Source of the DNA: Cryptomeria japonica
Taxonomy: Eukaryota > Streptophyta > Pinopsida > Cupressales > Cupressaceae
DNA: 64,000 nucleotides
Reading direction: 5' to 3'
Assembly: GCF_030272615.1 (NCBI RefSeq)
Contig: NC_081407.1
Span: 441,591,213-441,655,212, forward strand
Of the stretch, positions 21,531-33,500 are shown one piece after another. A program made the translations under genes and the position numbers. Numbering within the stretch: the first letter of the stretch is position 1; each line of letters opens with the position of its first letter. The notes beneath the pieces were generated by a model. That model searched no databases, was not told the DNA's origin, and saw only the letters and a list, made by a program, of their open reading frames with translations.

Positions 21531-23064
21531 TGATAGTTCTAATACTTAATGTAAGTACAGATCCAATAGCCAACAAGATGAGAGGGGGGGGTGAATCATA
21601 CAAACTTAATCTTCCTTAAAAACATCAGATTCAACCTCAGTAACATATACTTCACTAATATAACCAAAACTGCTAAACATGCAAACTCAAAAGCATATAA
21701 ACATCATATCACTCATAACACTAGATTTAACACGGAAACCCAAATAGGGAAAAACCACTATGGGATTTCAGACCCACTAAGAAATATACTCTTCTAGAGT
21801 ATGCTCAGTTAAAAGCAAATCCTGTTAAAGATTACAAACACATTGCTAGATGTGACCCGGTTAAGGGATTTCCCTCAGATCTGTTAGGATCTTCACCTTG
21901 TTAGAAGTGACCTTGTTAAAGGATTTCAAACACTCAATCAGAATGTCACCTTGCTAGAGGGTTTTACAAATAAGACTGTTAAGTCCACTCGGTTAAGAGA
22001 TTTTCTGTCACTTTCACAAAATAATAGTAATAAAAATCTATCTGCAACTTCACATCTAAAATGATAAAGCAGATTCTTATTTGCTCAATACAATTTAGAC
22101 ATAGAACTAATCTTGTCCATCTACTGGGCTTCTATACTCTATTAATCAAATAGGTCTTCAAGCTTCTATGCTCGGTAATCACTATGTAGCATCCTTGTGC
22201 ATACATTTTCCCGCATGCATTGTTTATCAACAGTTCCCTATTTATAAACAATTAGCTAACCGCTTAATCTCTTTGATCACACTTCCCATGATCAATCATA
22301 GCCATCAGATCTTCAAACTTGTCCAGGTTCAATGTATCCTTTGATCTGAAAAATGTTTTACCCTGCCTTGGAACTTGCATACATTTCTTGGAACTTGTGC
22401 TAGGGTAATGTGGTTCAATCTGCACTGTAGATCTTCATGCCAATTTTCCTTTGACATAGATTCATTAACAAACTTCATGCATGACATACCAATCATTTAG
22501 TCAGTTCCAGCTCATCAGCTTCCTTCATTAAATAACGCATGTAACCATTTAATGTATTCTATTACATCTCAGTTACAACTCGGTTACAACTCAGTAACAA
22601 CTTGATGAATACTAAACTTTACTCGGTAGACATTCTGCCTTCATTAACTGATAGTGATAACCTTAGGGTTTACCTACTAGGTTGTTTACTCGGTAACATA
22701 GTATAGTATTAACCTTACAATTTACAACATATGTATGATGTTAAAACAATCTAAACATCATGATCTCATCATTGTCTAAATCAGTAATAGGTTCCCATTG
22801 AATACCTTATTCATCCCCTTATTCATCATATTCTTTATGTGTCTTTTATCGACATCTTTATACTCATCAAATCATACTTCTCAAGATATGGCAACATCAT
22901 ACTGAATTAGAAAATCAATTTCTTGACATCAATGACAAAATAATAATATTAAGACAGTAAATCATCCTTAATCAGTTATGTCCATAATCATCAACAACCT
23001 TCTCAATATCCTTATTGAAATGTCAACAATCTCCCATTGTCTGTTATAATGCCAAATACTAACA
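21531..23064 (-). repeat. C1 5' LTR
   Basis: Its 1534 bp match the split 3' LTR. On the minus strand it begins TGTTAG at 23064 and ends CTATCA at 21531, then AT and the primer site. No gene lies in it. Confidence 0.92.
22239..22246 (-). promoter_or_regulatory. C1 5' LTR TATA-like box
   Basis: TATAAATA on the minus strand, conserved between the LTRs (8137-8144), is placed to drive C1 transcription toward gag. Confidence 0.5.
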
Positions 23065-23069
23065 ATAAA

Positions 23070-23401
23070 TTAATAAGATTTATTTTGACATGAGGAGGCA
23101 AATTTTTTCCAATATATACCAACTTAGGGGATGATTCCATCCCTAAGTTTACTTCCTCTAGTTCCTCTAACTTAGTGGTTGATTTCTGGTGTAGATGACT
23201 ATCACTGTAACTAAACATACCTTCCAGTTCTACCAACCCTTTAGGTATTTCATTAGTTTCTAACTGAACTAAGTCATTTCCAAACATAGTTTATCTGTTT
23301 TCAACCACTTCCACCAAGACATTTCAATCAATTTTTTGCCCATCATAGTCATCAATGCATTGTATAAACCTGAGAATATCTTCATCATCAGCAAACACTT
23401 G
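23070..23401 (-). pseudogene. G1 reverse transcriptase, N-terminal part
   Basis: The protein between the upstream RNase H and the C1 insertion includes KLVYIGKNLPPHVKINLI, the usual entry to a Tat-type RT. It joins in frame to KKYKHVFAWSYEDLKAY beginning at 7429 when C1 and one target 5-mer are removed. Stops occur near 23290 and 23335. Confidence 0.8.
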
Positions 23402-23880
23402 CTAATTATATACATTGTCAGGAATGGCAGGCCTAGCTTTTACCTCAACTGTGGATATACCGGTTAGTGTTGCATCATCATTCTTTAATGCAATATTTCC
23501 TAAGAAATCTGCCATGATATTTTTAGATCTTTCTATCCAATTTATAGAGAATGCACTAAAATGCTCAATGACATCCCATACTGCATTATTGTATCTTTTC
23601 AATCTATCATTCTTACATGTATACTTAGCTCTAACTTGAGAAACAACCAATTCTGAGTCTCCTAACACTTTTAACAATTTAATCCCATGCCTTTTTGCAA
23701 CTTCAAGCCCCAATAGCAAGGCTTCATATTCAACAGTATTATTTGTACATTGAAAGGCTAGCAAGAAGAAATACTTGAAAGTTATACCTGATGGGGATAC
23801 AAAGAGAACTCCTACTCCAAATCCTTCTTTTGAACAAGTACCATCAAAATACATGTGCCACAAATCATGTTGTTGGGATT
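23402..23880 (-). pseudogene. G1 additional RNase H (upstream of RT)
   Basis: This is an RNase HI-like fold: MYFDGTCSKEGFGVGVLFVS, then NTVEYEALLLGLEVAK, GDSELVVSQV and the final NIMADFLGNIAL, giving the four acidic positions D, E, D and D. It is in one frame with the protease upstream (23402-24283, 293 codons open). A separate, worn RNase H sits in the normal place after the RT (6061-6660), so the element has two. An extra archaeal-like RNase H is a known trait of Tat-lineage elements; I infer that this is it from position and sequence. Confidence 0.82.
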
Positions 23881-24420
23881 CCAATTCAGTCACAATAGAA
23901 TTAGTGTTTTTCAATTGAGGCAATATTGGTTGTATTCTAAAATTGTCTAGATCCACATTAATCATACAATTCAGCATACTAGGGTCTACTTTCTCAATCA
24001 CCCTAGGGGCACATGGTTCTCTATACAATTTAACATGGCTTCCATTAATAGGGATAGTAGCATATGATAGATCTAACTGAACATTTCCACCCACTGCTGC
24101 AGCCCACTGCCTAGACAACAACATGCCATAGTGAGGTTTAGTGTCAGTTACAATGACATCCATCTTGTATGTTGCTTCAGGGAAGGATGCTATTTTTACT
24201 TCAACATCTTTCATGGTACCCATCACTAGCACTTCTCTATTATCCATAGCATAACATTTCCCATACATTGTACTCACTGACAATCCTAATTATTTCATTA
24301 CACCATAGGGCATTACATTTGCAGCTGCACTAGAGTCTATCATACAGTTTTTAATTAACCAGTTATTTACTAATAAAGTAACATAGAAAGGATCAACACA
24401 TGAGGGTTGTTGTGTAATAG
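23881..24420 (-). pseudogene. G1 aspartic protease
   Basis: The active-site strand reads CMIDSSAAANVMPYGVM, so the usual D-S/T-G has become D-S-S (AGT in place of the expected GGT, a G-to-A change). A stop follows at 24290-24292, then the same reading continues with KMDVIVTDTKPHYGMLLSRQWAA, the second half of the retropepsin fold. The enzyme would cut the Gag-Pol precursor; this copy should be inactive. Confidence 0.82.
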
Positions 24421-27218
24421 TTGTTCCAACATATACCTCTAGGGTTTGCAGCTCCTGGTCCTTTTCATCCTTAGTTGAACCAGAAGGTGAAGATGTGTTA
24501 CTGTCAGGTATCTTAGAAAACAAAGATAGAGCAACTTCTCTATGTTCTTTTATTTTCAATAATTCTATCAATGAGACAGTAACCTTCATCTGGGTGAGAG
24601 CCCGAGTCATATCAAATGTGGAATTATTAATCACCTTAGTTGTAGCTTTAGCTTTCTCTATTTTAGGCTGACTTGCCTTCTTTATTGCAGAAATTCCTTG
24701 TATATCACCAGCCTTATCATCCATAGTTTTAGCTGTATCCTTTAATTTGTCATCCCCCTTTTGACTGTCTTGGGGCAAGGTATCTTTACTTGCTGCTTTC
24801 TTCTAAGATATCTCTTTTAGGAACGTTGAACCAGGTTCACCTTGGTCCCCATCCTTCTTAGTACCTCTCAAATTGTAGTTGTGCTTGGCTTTGGCTACAA
24901 CAACCTTAGTGAGATTTCTTACTTCTTCATCAGTGGGTCTTCTGAGATGAACTTCTTCATCTTCAATTGTTACCACATTCAAAGTGGGATGCCAATCAAG
25001 TGACAATTGTCCTTGGTAAGACCTTTTACTATTCAGCACATCACATTCACTAAGTTCACCTTGTAATGACTCATCATCACTTTCTATAATAGTTTCAAAC
25101 ATATTTATGTCAGGCTCAGCCTCTTGTCTCATGGATAATTTAAGGGCTTGAGCTACAACACACTAATGAGGAGAATGTGGTCCATCACAAGCCATGCACC
25201 AAGGAGTATTTTGCATGTTATGAACATTTCCTCCTTTTAAAGGATCTGGGGTATCCTGGTTCTAAGTATTCTTTGGTTTCTCATTTTGAGGCTTACCATC
25301 CTTCCAAGTAGTGTTGTAAGGCATGTCATGCAACCTAGGAGGTCTGTCTTGCAAATTATAATGAGGCTTATCATTTTTACTTACCTTGGCAGTAAGATCT
25401 TTCATTGCAGTCACTAATTTCTCTATTATGTCTTCTTCTTTAGCAACTTTATTAGGTTGTTGTTTTGATTCTTGCCACATCCTACCATCAGTTCTTCTCC
25501 CTAGTTTCCCAAATGCTTTTCTATTTCTCTCTACATTGATGGCAGCTCTAAATGCATCTCTCAGGCTATGCGGATTTTAATCCCTCAAAATATAGGCCAT
25601 TTTAGAATCAAAGGCATTGTAATAAGTATTCAGGCACATATTGTCATCTAACCTCATTACCTGATATAGCCTATGCATTGCTTTATGAAATCTGGCATTA
25701 AAATCTATGACAATTTCATTGTCAGACTTTCTGATATTGTTGAACTCATTGAGCATGAAGCTCACATTAGTCTTGTCACCATATTGTTCCTTCAAGCAAT
25801 TTTAAAAATCTTCCCAAGACCCAATGCTATTCACAGGGAGACCCCTATACCAGTCTCTTGCATCATCTACCAAAGATTGTACAAATAATTTTAGTATGAC
25901 ATCTTCATCCACAATTTCATAATCATTTATCAAGTCACCAAAAGATTTTAAGTGCTCTTCTGCACTGATTGCATTATTCCTAGCTAATTTGTGAAGTCTA
26001 TCTCTCAATTCAATAGGAACATGGTTGGGGTATCCTGAAATTCCATCAAAAAAGAGCTACCTATAAAGTTCTAGGTTAATAGGTCTTCTTTGGAATTGGT
26101 TGGCAGCATGGTTATTTCCCATGTTCATTCTTACATTGGGGCTTTGAGTCATAGAGATCTAATTACTTTGGTTAGTAACAGGGGCTTGATTGGTTGTGGT
26201 AGTGCTAATAGGTAGAGTTGGCTACATTTTAAAAGGAAGGAGTGAAGTTTGCTAAGGAGTAGGTTTATTTAGATCTAGTGAAGGAAACATGATAGGAGGA
26301 GCCTTCAGATAACTAATCTTTCTCTTAACTTCTTGGTTAGCTACTTCTAATTCAACTTTCTCTAATTCCATTTGCAAATCTTATTTCTCTTTCCTCATCC
26401 TTTCCATCTCTCTTTCATGTGCAGATAACATGTGAGAGATCTCAGCTGTAGACTTAGATCCAGACCCACCTTCCATGCATTTCTTCTTTCCTTTGTCAAC
26501 ATGATTTCTAACATGTTGTGGGTCACTAAGAACTTCCCTACTTGGTTGCACTATTGACTTGTATGTAGGTTTGGTCTTGGGAACTAAAATTTCCCTAATC
26601 ACTAGACCTTCATCCTCACTCTTGGCCTTTTCTTGGGCAAGTAACTCAAGGTTAGAAATTTGTCTTAGAAGCCTGTCTCTCTCCATCAATCTTTACTTCT
26701 CTCTCTTTATCTACTTCCTTTTGTGCTCTTAAGGAAATTAAATGATGGACTCTTTTGTTTAGGACTTCAATTTCTTGGGATACCTTATCATCCTCAGGGA
26801 AGATTTCTTCAGAGTCTGACATATTGACTTGGTCAATATCAATTAAACTGATGTTTCCATCAATTGTCCTAGGTACAAAATCTCTCTTAATGTTTGAACT
26901 ACTTCTGTCCTTACCAGAAAAACTAGCATGGGATATCCCTTGATTTGAAACCTAGACATCTTCTATATTCCCAAACAAACCAGAATGGAAACCTAAAATA
27001 TCATGTTCAGATTTGCGGGAAGAAGAATTAGAATTTGCATAAACTGGTCTCTCAGATGACTTACCCATATTGATGCTTTTTTGTACCCAAGAAGCATTAG
27101 ATGGCTCCTGTACAACTGATCTTTTCTGGTCTCTCCATGATTGTTCAGGTAATCCCTCTTGCAATGTCTCATGAGGATGCTTCTTCATGAAAGACTTGGT
27201 GTTCCTTCCTTTATGCAT
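24421..27218 (-). pseudogene. G1 gag
   Basis: The frame begins at an ATG at 27218, about 270 bases after the primer site. The retrotransposon gag domain spans about 25577-26008 (LHKLARNNAISAEEHLKSF, DDARDWYRGLPVNSI, FNARFHKAMHRLY). A knuckle-like CMACDGPHSPH-stop-C lies near 25165-25200. Stops at 25802, 25577, 25262 and near 25165 split it; the last two are TAG codons where CAG (Gln) is expected. The N-terminal 400 residues are charged with coiled-coil character (26381-26760) and more stops. The segment 24421-25132 is an acidic/Lys-rich spacer before the protease. Confidence 0.78.
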
Positions 27219-27490
27219 TATGCTTGTTTTCTAAAAGAATTTCACTTTTTTAAAAGGGTTGGTTATGATTGTCAGAGTCGACACCCACAAAGACTGTGGG
27301 AAATAAGAAAACAAGCTTTACACATGATACTTGCCAATTTTTTAAAACAAAAAATCATGAAAATTTTTCAAAGAGAGAGAGAGACAACACAAATCAAAGA
27401 TCATGCAAAATTCTTTCAACACAGATATCCAAGCAACATTTTGAACCAATTCAAATGTCAATCTGCAACATTGATACACACTATGACTCT

Positions 27491-27507
27491 CCCCAGCAGA
27501 GTCACCA
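27491..27507 (-). other. G1 primer-binding site
   Basis: The minus strand reads TGGTGACTCTGCTGGGG four bases after the LTR end. This closely resembles the tRNA-Arg site I associate with Ogre/Tat elements (from memory, not checked). Confidence 0.7.
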
Positions 27508-27511
27508 CTTT

Positions 27512-30500
27512 TGTTAGTCTCAAATTCTGATTCCCTCTTATCCCCTATAAGAAAATGAACAACTCTATCTGCATATGAAGAGATCAAGGAAAAAGAATAT
27601 TAGAGTAAAATATGACAAGGTTTCGAGAACCTTCTACACTTTGAACTTATCCAAAGTTCAAGCCGGTATACCTTTTGTGAATGATTTCACACTTTTAAAT
27701 GAGATCCATAGTAAAACAGTGTCCAAAAACCAGTGGATTTTATTGCCTCAATATAAACTGAAATAATAAAGTAAAACTTATGCTCATTTTCAGTATTGAT
27801 CCTCAAGAGATGTAGAAAGAAAACCACAACTCACACTAGTGCCTTATCCAGGCTATAGAGTCATCTAAATTAAGTATGGATTTCACAATTAAACATCCCC
27901 ATACATCTCATCACTTCGGCTTCTATTAACCCCATACATGCCTGACATATATAAGAGTTCTTTCTTGTTAAACTAAACAGTGTTTATCAAATTCAAATCT
28001 TCAAACAAAGTAACCTACTGATAGAGATATTTCATGCGTATTTAATTCCTCTCCTGAAGAGAAAAGCTAAGAAACATATCCATAAAGATTGCATTACAAT
28101 CCATTTTCAGTAGATTAACCCTAGATTAATCAAATGAAACCAGCAAATTATTGTAATCACACCAAAAGACAACATAGTTTTAGGCTCGAAAGTTTATGAT
28201 CTGTATATTGATATTCATTCTTGAAAAAATCTTACATAACTCAAAGTATTCTCTGTAATAACTAAAAAAACCCAGATATATTTCTGCAGAGTTTCTTTAC
28301 AAAATTCTTGTGATCCCTTTTACACTAGTCCTGATATCCATTTATAATATTCTGGATGCTTACAAGCTTCGGACATTCCTAAGAAAAGTTTGTTACAAAC
28401 CATGATACACTCCAATAAACAGTTACAAATCCTTCTCAATATCAACGACCTCTTTTGTTTGTTGTTCTGTTGCAACCTCTTCTACTTTCTCTAGAGCATC
28501 TTCCTTTTGTTCGACATATTTTCCCTTCCACTCCTGGAACACTTCATCACTTGGCCAAGCAGACATAACTATCTTCTATTTTATTCCTTCTAGCCTCTTC
28601 CAAGTGACCCTTAACTGCCCAATTTCTATTTCTATGAAACCATAATGTGATTTCACTTTTTCAATTTCTTCAATTGTTTGGACAAATAGGGATGTGTCAT
28701 CAATGTTAATAATTTCATTAACCTTTAAGGACAATTTATGGTCCAACCCTTCTAGCCAGGTATTCTCCTCTTTCAACTGAATTGGACCAACAAATCCCCC
28801 TGGAAACAATTCAAATTTGTGATCTGAATATTCTTTTCTATATAATTGGGCTTTTCTTTTTACACCTGCCCTTTCCTCTGAGAGTATATTCATCTCTTTT
28901 ATGAACTCACTGGTGGGCCTTAGACTGTCATTCTCTTCTGCATCTGCATGGGATGAACACATGAGCTCTAACTCCTTACCTCTAGGAATCCACTTACTTA
29001 GGATTGGTTCCAAAGTGGCTTCATCCTCTCTAAATTTAATCAAAACATCCAGAATCCTCTTCATATTAAAGTATACAATGGAGGCTTTGACTAAATCAGC
29101 AAACTTCAAGATTGTAGCTTTCACCTTTTCTTCATATTTGTTTGCAAACAAGGCTTGAGCCTGTTTCAACTTTTCCAGCTCATGTTGGATAATTTGAGCT
29201 GACTGGAAACAAGAAGGCATAGGAGAAGGGGGATATTCTATAATGGGGCTAGAAGGTGGAGGTCTTGCTAGAGAGGAAGCTATCATGAGTGTAGAGGATT
29301 CACCTGGATGGTGCTGACCTGCCAACTAACTCTGAAGTCTAGCGATAATGTTGTCCTTGTTGGCTATTCCCTCTTTGGCATCATTGTAAGCCTTTAAGAC
29401 GATCTTGAATTTCAATTGGAGATTAGCTCTTTCTTTTGCCTCTTTCTCTGCTACTGCCACAGTGAACTTTGCACTTTCCAAATCTCTACTTGCAGCTTCC
29501 ACTACCCCTATATCTGGGACTCTCTTAACAATCATGCCTCCTAAGAGACTAGAATCTGATGCACTTTTCCTCCTTTTGTTCTCGTCCTTCTTCAATGACC
29601 ACATGACTAGAGCAGCATTATCCTTGTTGAAGGTCACTCCTTCCATTGGCTTTGTTTCCTTCCTTACTGCTTCAAGAACTAGAGCATCAACTATATCCCA
29701 TTTAGGGAGGATTAACACACCAGCTTTAGACACTATCTCTCTTCCTTTCTTAGGGGTAATAGTCTTAAACTCTTCCATCATTTCTTGCTTTATTTCTTCT
29801 TCCACCTGAGTTGCATCTCTGAGAGGCTGTTCACTCTTCCTCTGCTCACATCTAACCTTGAATTGTTCCATGTTCTGCTTCCACACAAATTGCATGAAAA
29901 CCCCCGTTGTAACAAAATTACTGTCAACCAGGAATTCCTCACTGGCTTGCTTAACAGTAAGGTCTAATTCTTAGCCCTTTAGCTCACCATCAGTCAAGTT
30001 CATTTCAGCACTAGGTGGCTCTTCTGGCATCCCCTCTTAGGTCTCCTCATAGGTATAGGCAATCTCACCAAGACTCCCTAACTTTAATAATTGTTTAGCC
30101 ACTGCTTTCTCATCTCCTATGTGGATAGGGGACTGAGATGGAGAATACTGAGGTTCATCAGTTTCAACTTCCTTCCCCACTCTTTGCCTTTTAGGGGAAT
30201 CTTGGATGTGAATGACATCTTCAATTTCTCTTTACCCTCTTGAAGTGGAAGGCTCACCTGTCACTGGCATCATCACAGTGTACTTTGATTTCTTATGCAT
30301 TACATAGTCACAAGGTGGGATAGCCTTAGCAAAGGCAAGCTTAGCTAGGACCAATTTAACCCTGTTAGGATCATTTTCCATTATAGCCTCTCTTTTTTCT
30401 TTTAAGGTCTGCATGAGGTCTTCAAAATAGAGAATCCAGAATTTGACTTTCTCCTCAAAAGGGTTAAATCTAGAAAGAGGGTCATAGCTACTATCAAATT

Positions 30501-33500
30501 GATGAATAAAATTAAGTGCCCTTTTATACGCAACCCACTTCTCCTTCCTCGGTTCCTATTCATCTAAGTTGAATTCATTCCTAATTAAATCTTCAGTGAA
30601 CTGAAATTGGTGAGGCCTACCTTTACATACTGCCCTCTTCCTGAACATTCCATTGAAAAAGTCCTCAGGGTTTGCACATCTTGAAACTGTAGTTGACAGC
30701 CTATATGGCTTAAAGAATTCTTCAAAATATTTCCACCCACCTTTAGTGATTACAAAATGGTGGGCCATGGTGATAGTTGGGAAAATGGTCCCTTTACCTC
30801 TATTGGGCAGCTCTGCCTCTTGTACTCCTCCAATTTGTCTTAATACTTTTGTAATTCCTATCTTCAATGGGACCTGATAGGGCAGTAAATAGGGAGTACT
30901 TGTAAAACCATACACTCTGGAAACAGTAGAAACGGGGTACAAATACATGTCTCCCCAATTGTGAACAATTTTAATACCCTCTAAAAACTCTTTAGGTCTG
31001 AGGAATTCCAAGAGAGCCTTAGGAATCATAGGGTTTTCTATGCATAAAAGAATTCTAATCTTAGATGCAAAGCATCTATCAAACTTCAGAAAACTAGCAT
31101 CTTCTCTATACCAAGATAAAATAGTGCTCCAAAGTTGGATAGGCATCTCTTCCTTATCCTTTACCTTGACCAAGTCTATCTCCTTTGCAAAATATCCAGC
31201 ACCTTTGAACAAAAACATGTGCATTAACAGGGAGTACCATCCAAATGACCTATCCACCTTACCATTTTTTATCCCTACTAGCCTTGCATGAATTGCATTA
31301 GTAAGGTATGGTGCATAATCAAATGTTATCATTAGAGAGGGGTTTAGAATTTGTGTAATCATTAGCATGTAATGAGTTGGCATTTTTCTCTCAGCATCTT
31401 CTCCAAAGATCTGACATAGTGCCCAATACATACCCTTAGCTCTCAGAGTAAACAAATTGAGGGAGAATGGTTCCATTGTGCAGGGTCGTACAACCATTAA
31501 CCCCCCTATCTTAACAAAAAACTCTTTCAATGGGCCACTCCTAAGATGATCCCTCTGTGCATTATAGTTCTGCACTAATGACTCAAATTCAATAGATTCT
31601 AACAAATTGGAAGCGTCACTGAGTTTAAACAAGTTTCTGAATTCATCATCTTTTATTTCAATCAGGGTTGTTTCCTTCACACTCCTGATACATCTTGCTA
31701 TAGGGTCATAATTTTGTTCATTCAGGGTCAACAAATCTACATCCATGAATACACCAGGGATCACAAGCTTCCCTACATCCAGTTCCCATATGCTATTCAA
31801 AGGGGCAAGGGAATGTCTTTGACCAAAACCTACTTTGAACAGTCCTAAACCTGATATCCCTATTTCTGGATCCCTTAACCAATTACCTTTATCATACAAG
31901 CCATCCCCAATTCTCAGACGAGGGTTATTTGGTACTAATTCTTTGGCCTTTGCCCCGACATTGGTAGACATGGTTAACTATTCTAAAAAATCATCACAAA
32001 TGTTCTTGTCTTGGTAATTCACTTTTCTTGTCAACTCCCTTCTTGGTGCCATCTTGAAAATGCAACTATACCAATTGAAACTAGCATAGACCTCTAATAA
32101 AACAATTCACATAGTAAGAACTGAAATTAGACCAGAATTATCAAGAAATGACACAAAAACCTATTATTCACTTGAAGAAAATCACTCCACTCCAATTGCT
32201 CTGCAATAGACTTCGATGAAATGATATTAACATTCAACATGATGGGGACTTCTAATACAGCAAGTTGGCATTGAATTTCAAGAATTAACCCCGCATGCTT
32301 AGCCATCACCTCAAAATTGAATTCACAAACCGAATTCAAAAACAGGCTCCAATAGGTCATAACTTCTCTGAGTATTTTTCTCTGTTTCGCTCTTTTGCTA
32401 TTTTGCAAAACATAAAACCTTTGCACTTTTCTTTTGTGAAGCAATGCTGGCTATTGGATCACGAGAACTTACACTGCCTTTATCTCCATCTGATCTCTTT
32501 GTGTTAGTGTCGGGTCCCACCTTCTTTTCACTATTTTGCAGGCTTTAACACTCGTGCACTTTTCCTTCACAAAGCCATGCCAGCCATTAGATCAAGCTCT
32601 AACTGCCTAGTCTTTAACTCCAATAATGACCGTCAGTTTCACTAACTAACTGTGCTTCACCTTGACGGCTAATGGTTTTCACCATTTCGCAGAGACTAAG
32701 CTATAGGCATCTTCGGACCACGAAAAAATGATGACCATTGGATCGACCATGAGATGAATATCTTTTAACAGGCTTCAAACCTCTCAAGTGGGACCTTTAT
32801 TCTCGGAGATTACTTGCATCACCTCGTCACCGGTTAACAAATGCCACATGGCAGTCGACCATTTGCCCAAGAAGTTCCATCGGGTTCCATTCTGAACCGC
32901 CACGTGTTTTACTGCACTATTTTCCACATATCTGCTGGTTGAAATCAAGGCGGGCCCTCAACTACCCTTCAGAGCCACGTGTACTGGACATGTCACTATT
33001 ACACTCTACAAAACACACCATTTGTCCTGCCACGTCATGCCTTCGTGTGATTGCCACATGTCTTTTGCCATTTTGTGATGACTAACTTGTGATCATCTTG
33101 TCTTCACGAATCCACACGGGTTGTTAGATCTCAAGAACTTGCTTGTTGGTTATCCTTTCTATGACCACCTCGCCCGGGCCCACCACCTTTTCACTACTTC
33201 ATGATAGGTAGAACACATGCATCTTCTGGCTGTGAATCAATGCGAGCCGTTGATTCTTTTCCAACTCGATCACAATTTAACCAAGGAAAGTCGCTCATCT
33301 TCGGGACGAGCCACGTATTTTTGTTGTTTCGTAGAACTTATACCATGTGCATCTCGGGCTAGCGAATCAATGTGAGTCGTTGGATCATAATCAAGATGTA
33401 GTTCTTTTATCCGTTAGTTAATCCACCTGGTCGGGCCCACCAAGGCTTTTTGCTACTTCGTGAAACTTAACTTGTCAGCATCTCTGCTTAACGAAACAAT

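Larger units (their letters stand above)
7430..23064 (-). mobile_element. C1, Ty1/copia LTR retrotransposon inserted in G1 RT
   Basis: Two near-identical repeats, 7430-8950 plus 16856-16867 (3' LTR, split by N3) and 21531-23064 (5' LTR), give 1533 and 1534 bp. The minus-strand order is primer site, gag with a CCHC knuckle, protease, pre-integrase, integrase, RT and RNase H, which is the Ty1/copia order. Flanking 5-mers on the plus strand are TTAAT (7425-7429) and ATAAA (23065-23069), a duplication degraded at two positions. Removing C1 plus one 5-mer leaves G1's RT frame continuous. Iterated purine tracts before the 3' LTR recall the Sirevirus group. Confidence 0.9.

Noticed and set aside
28423..32052. 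ORF-L as an envelope-like gene
   Set aside because: No signal peptide, membrane segment or Cys-rich ectodomain is visible, and it lies inside the LTR, not between integrase and LTR.
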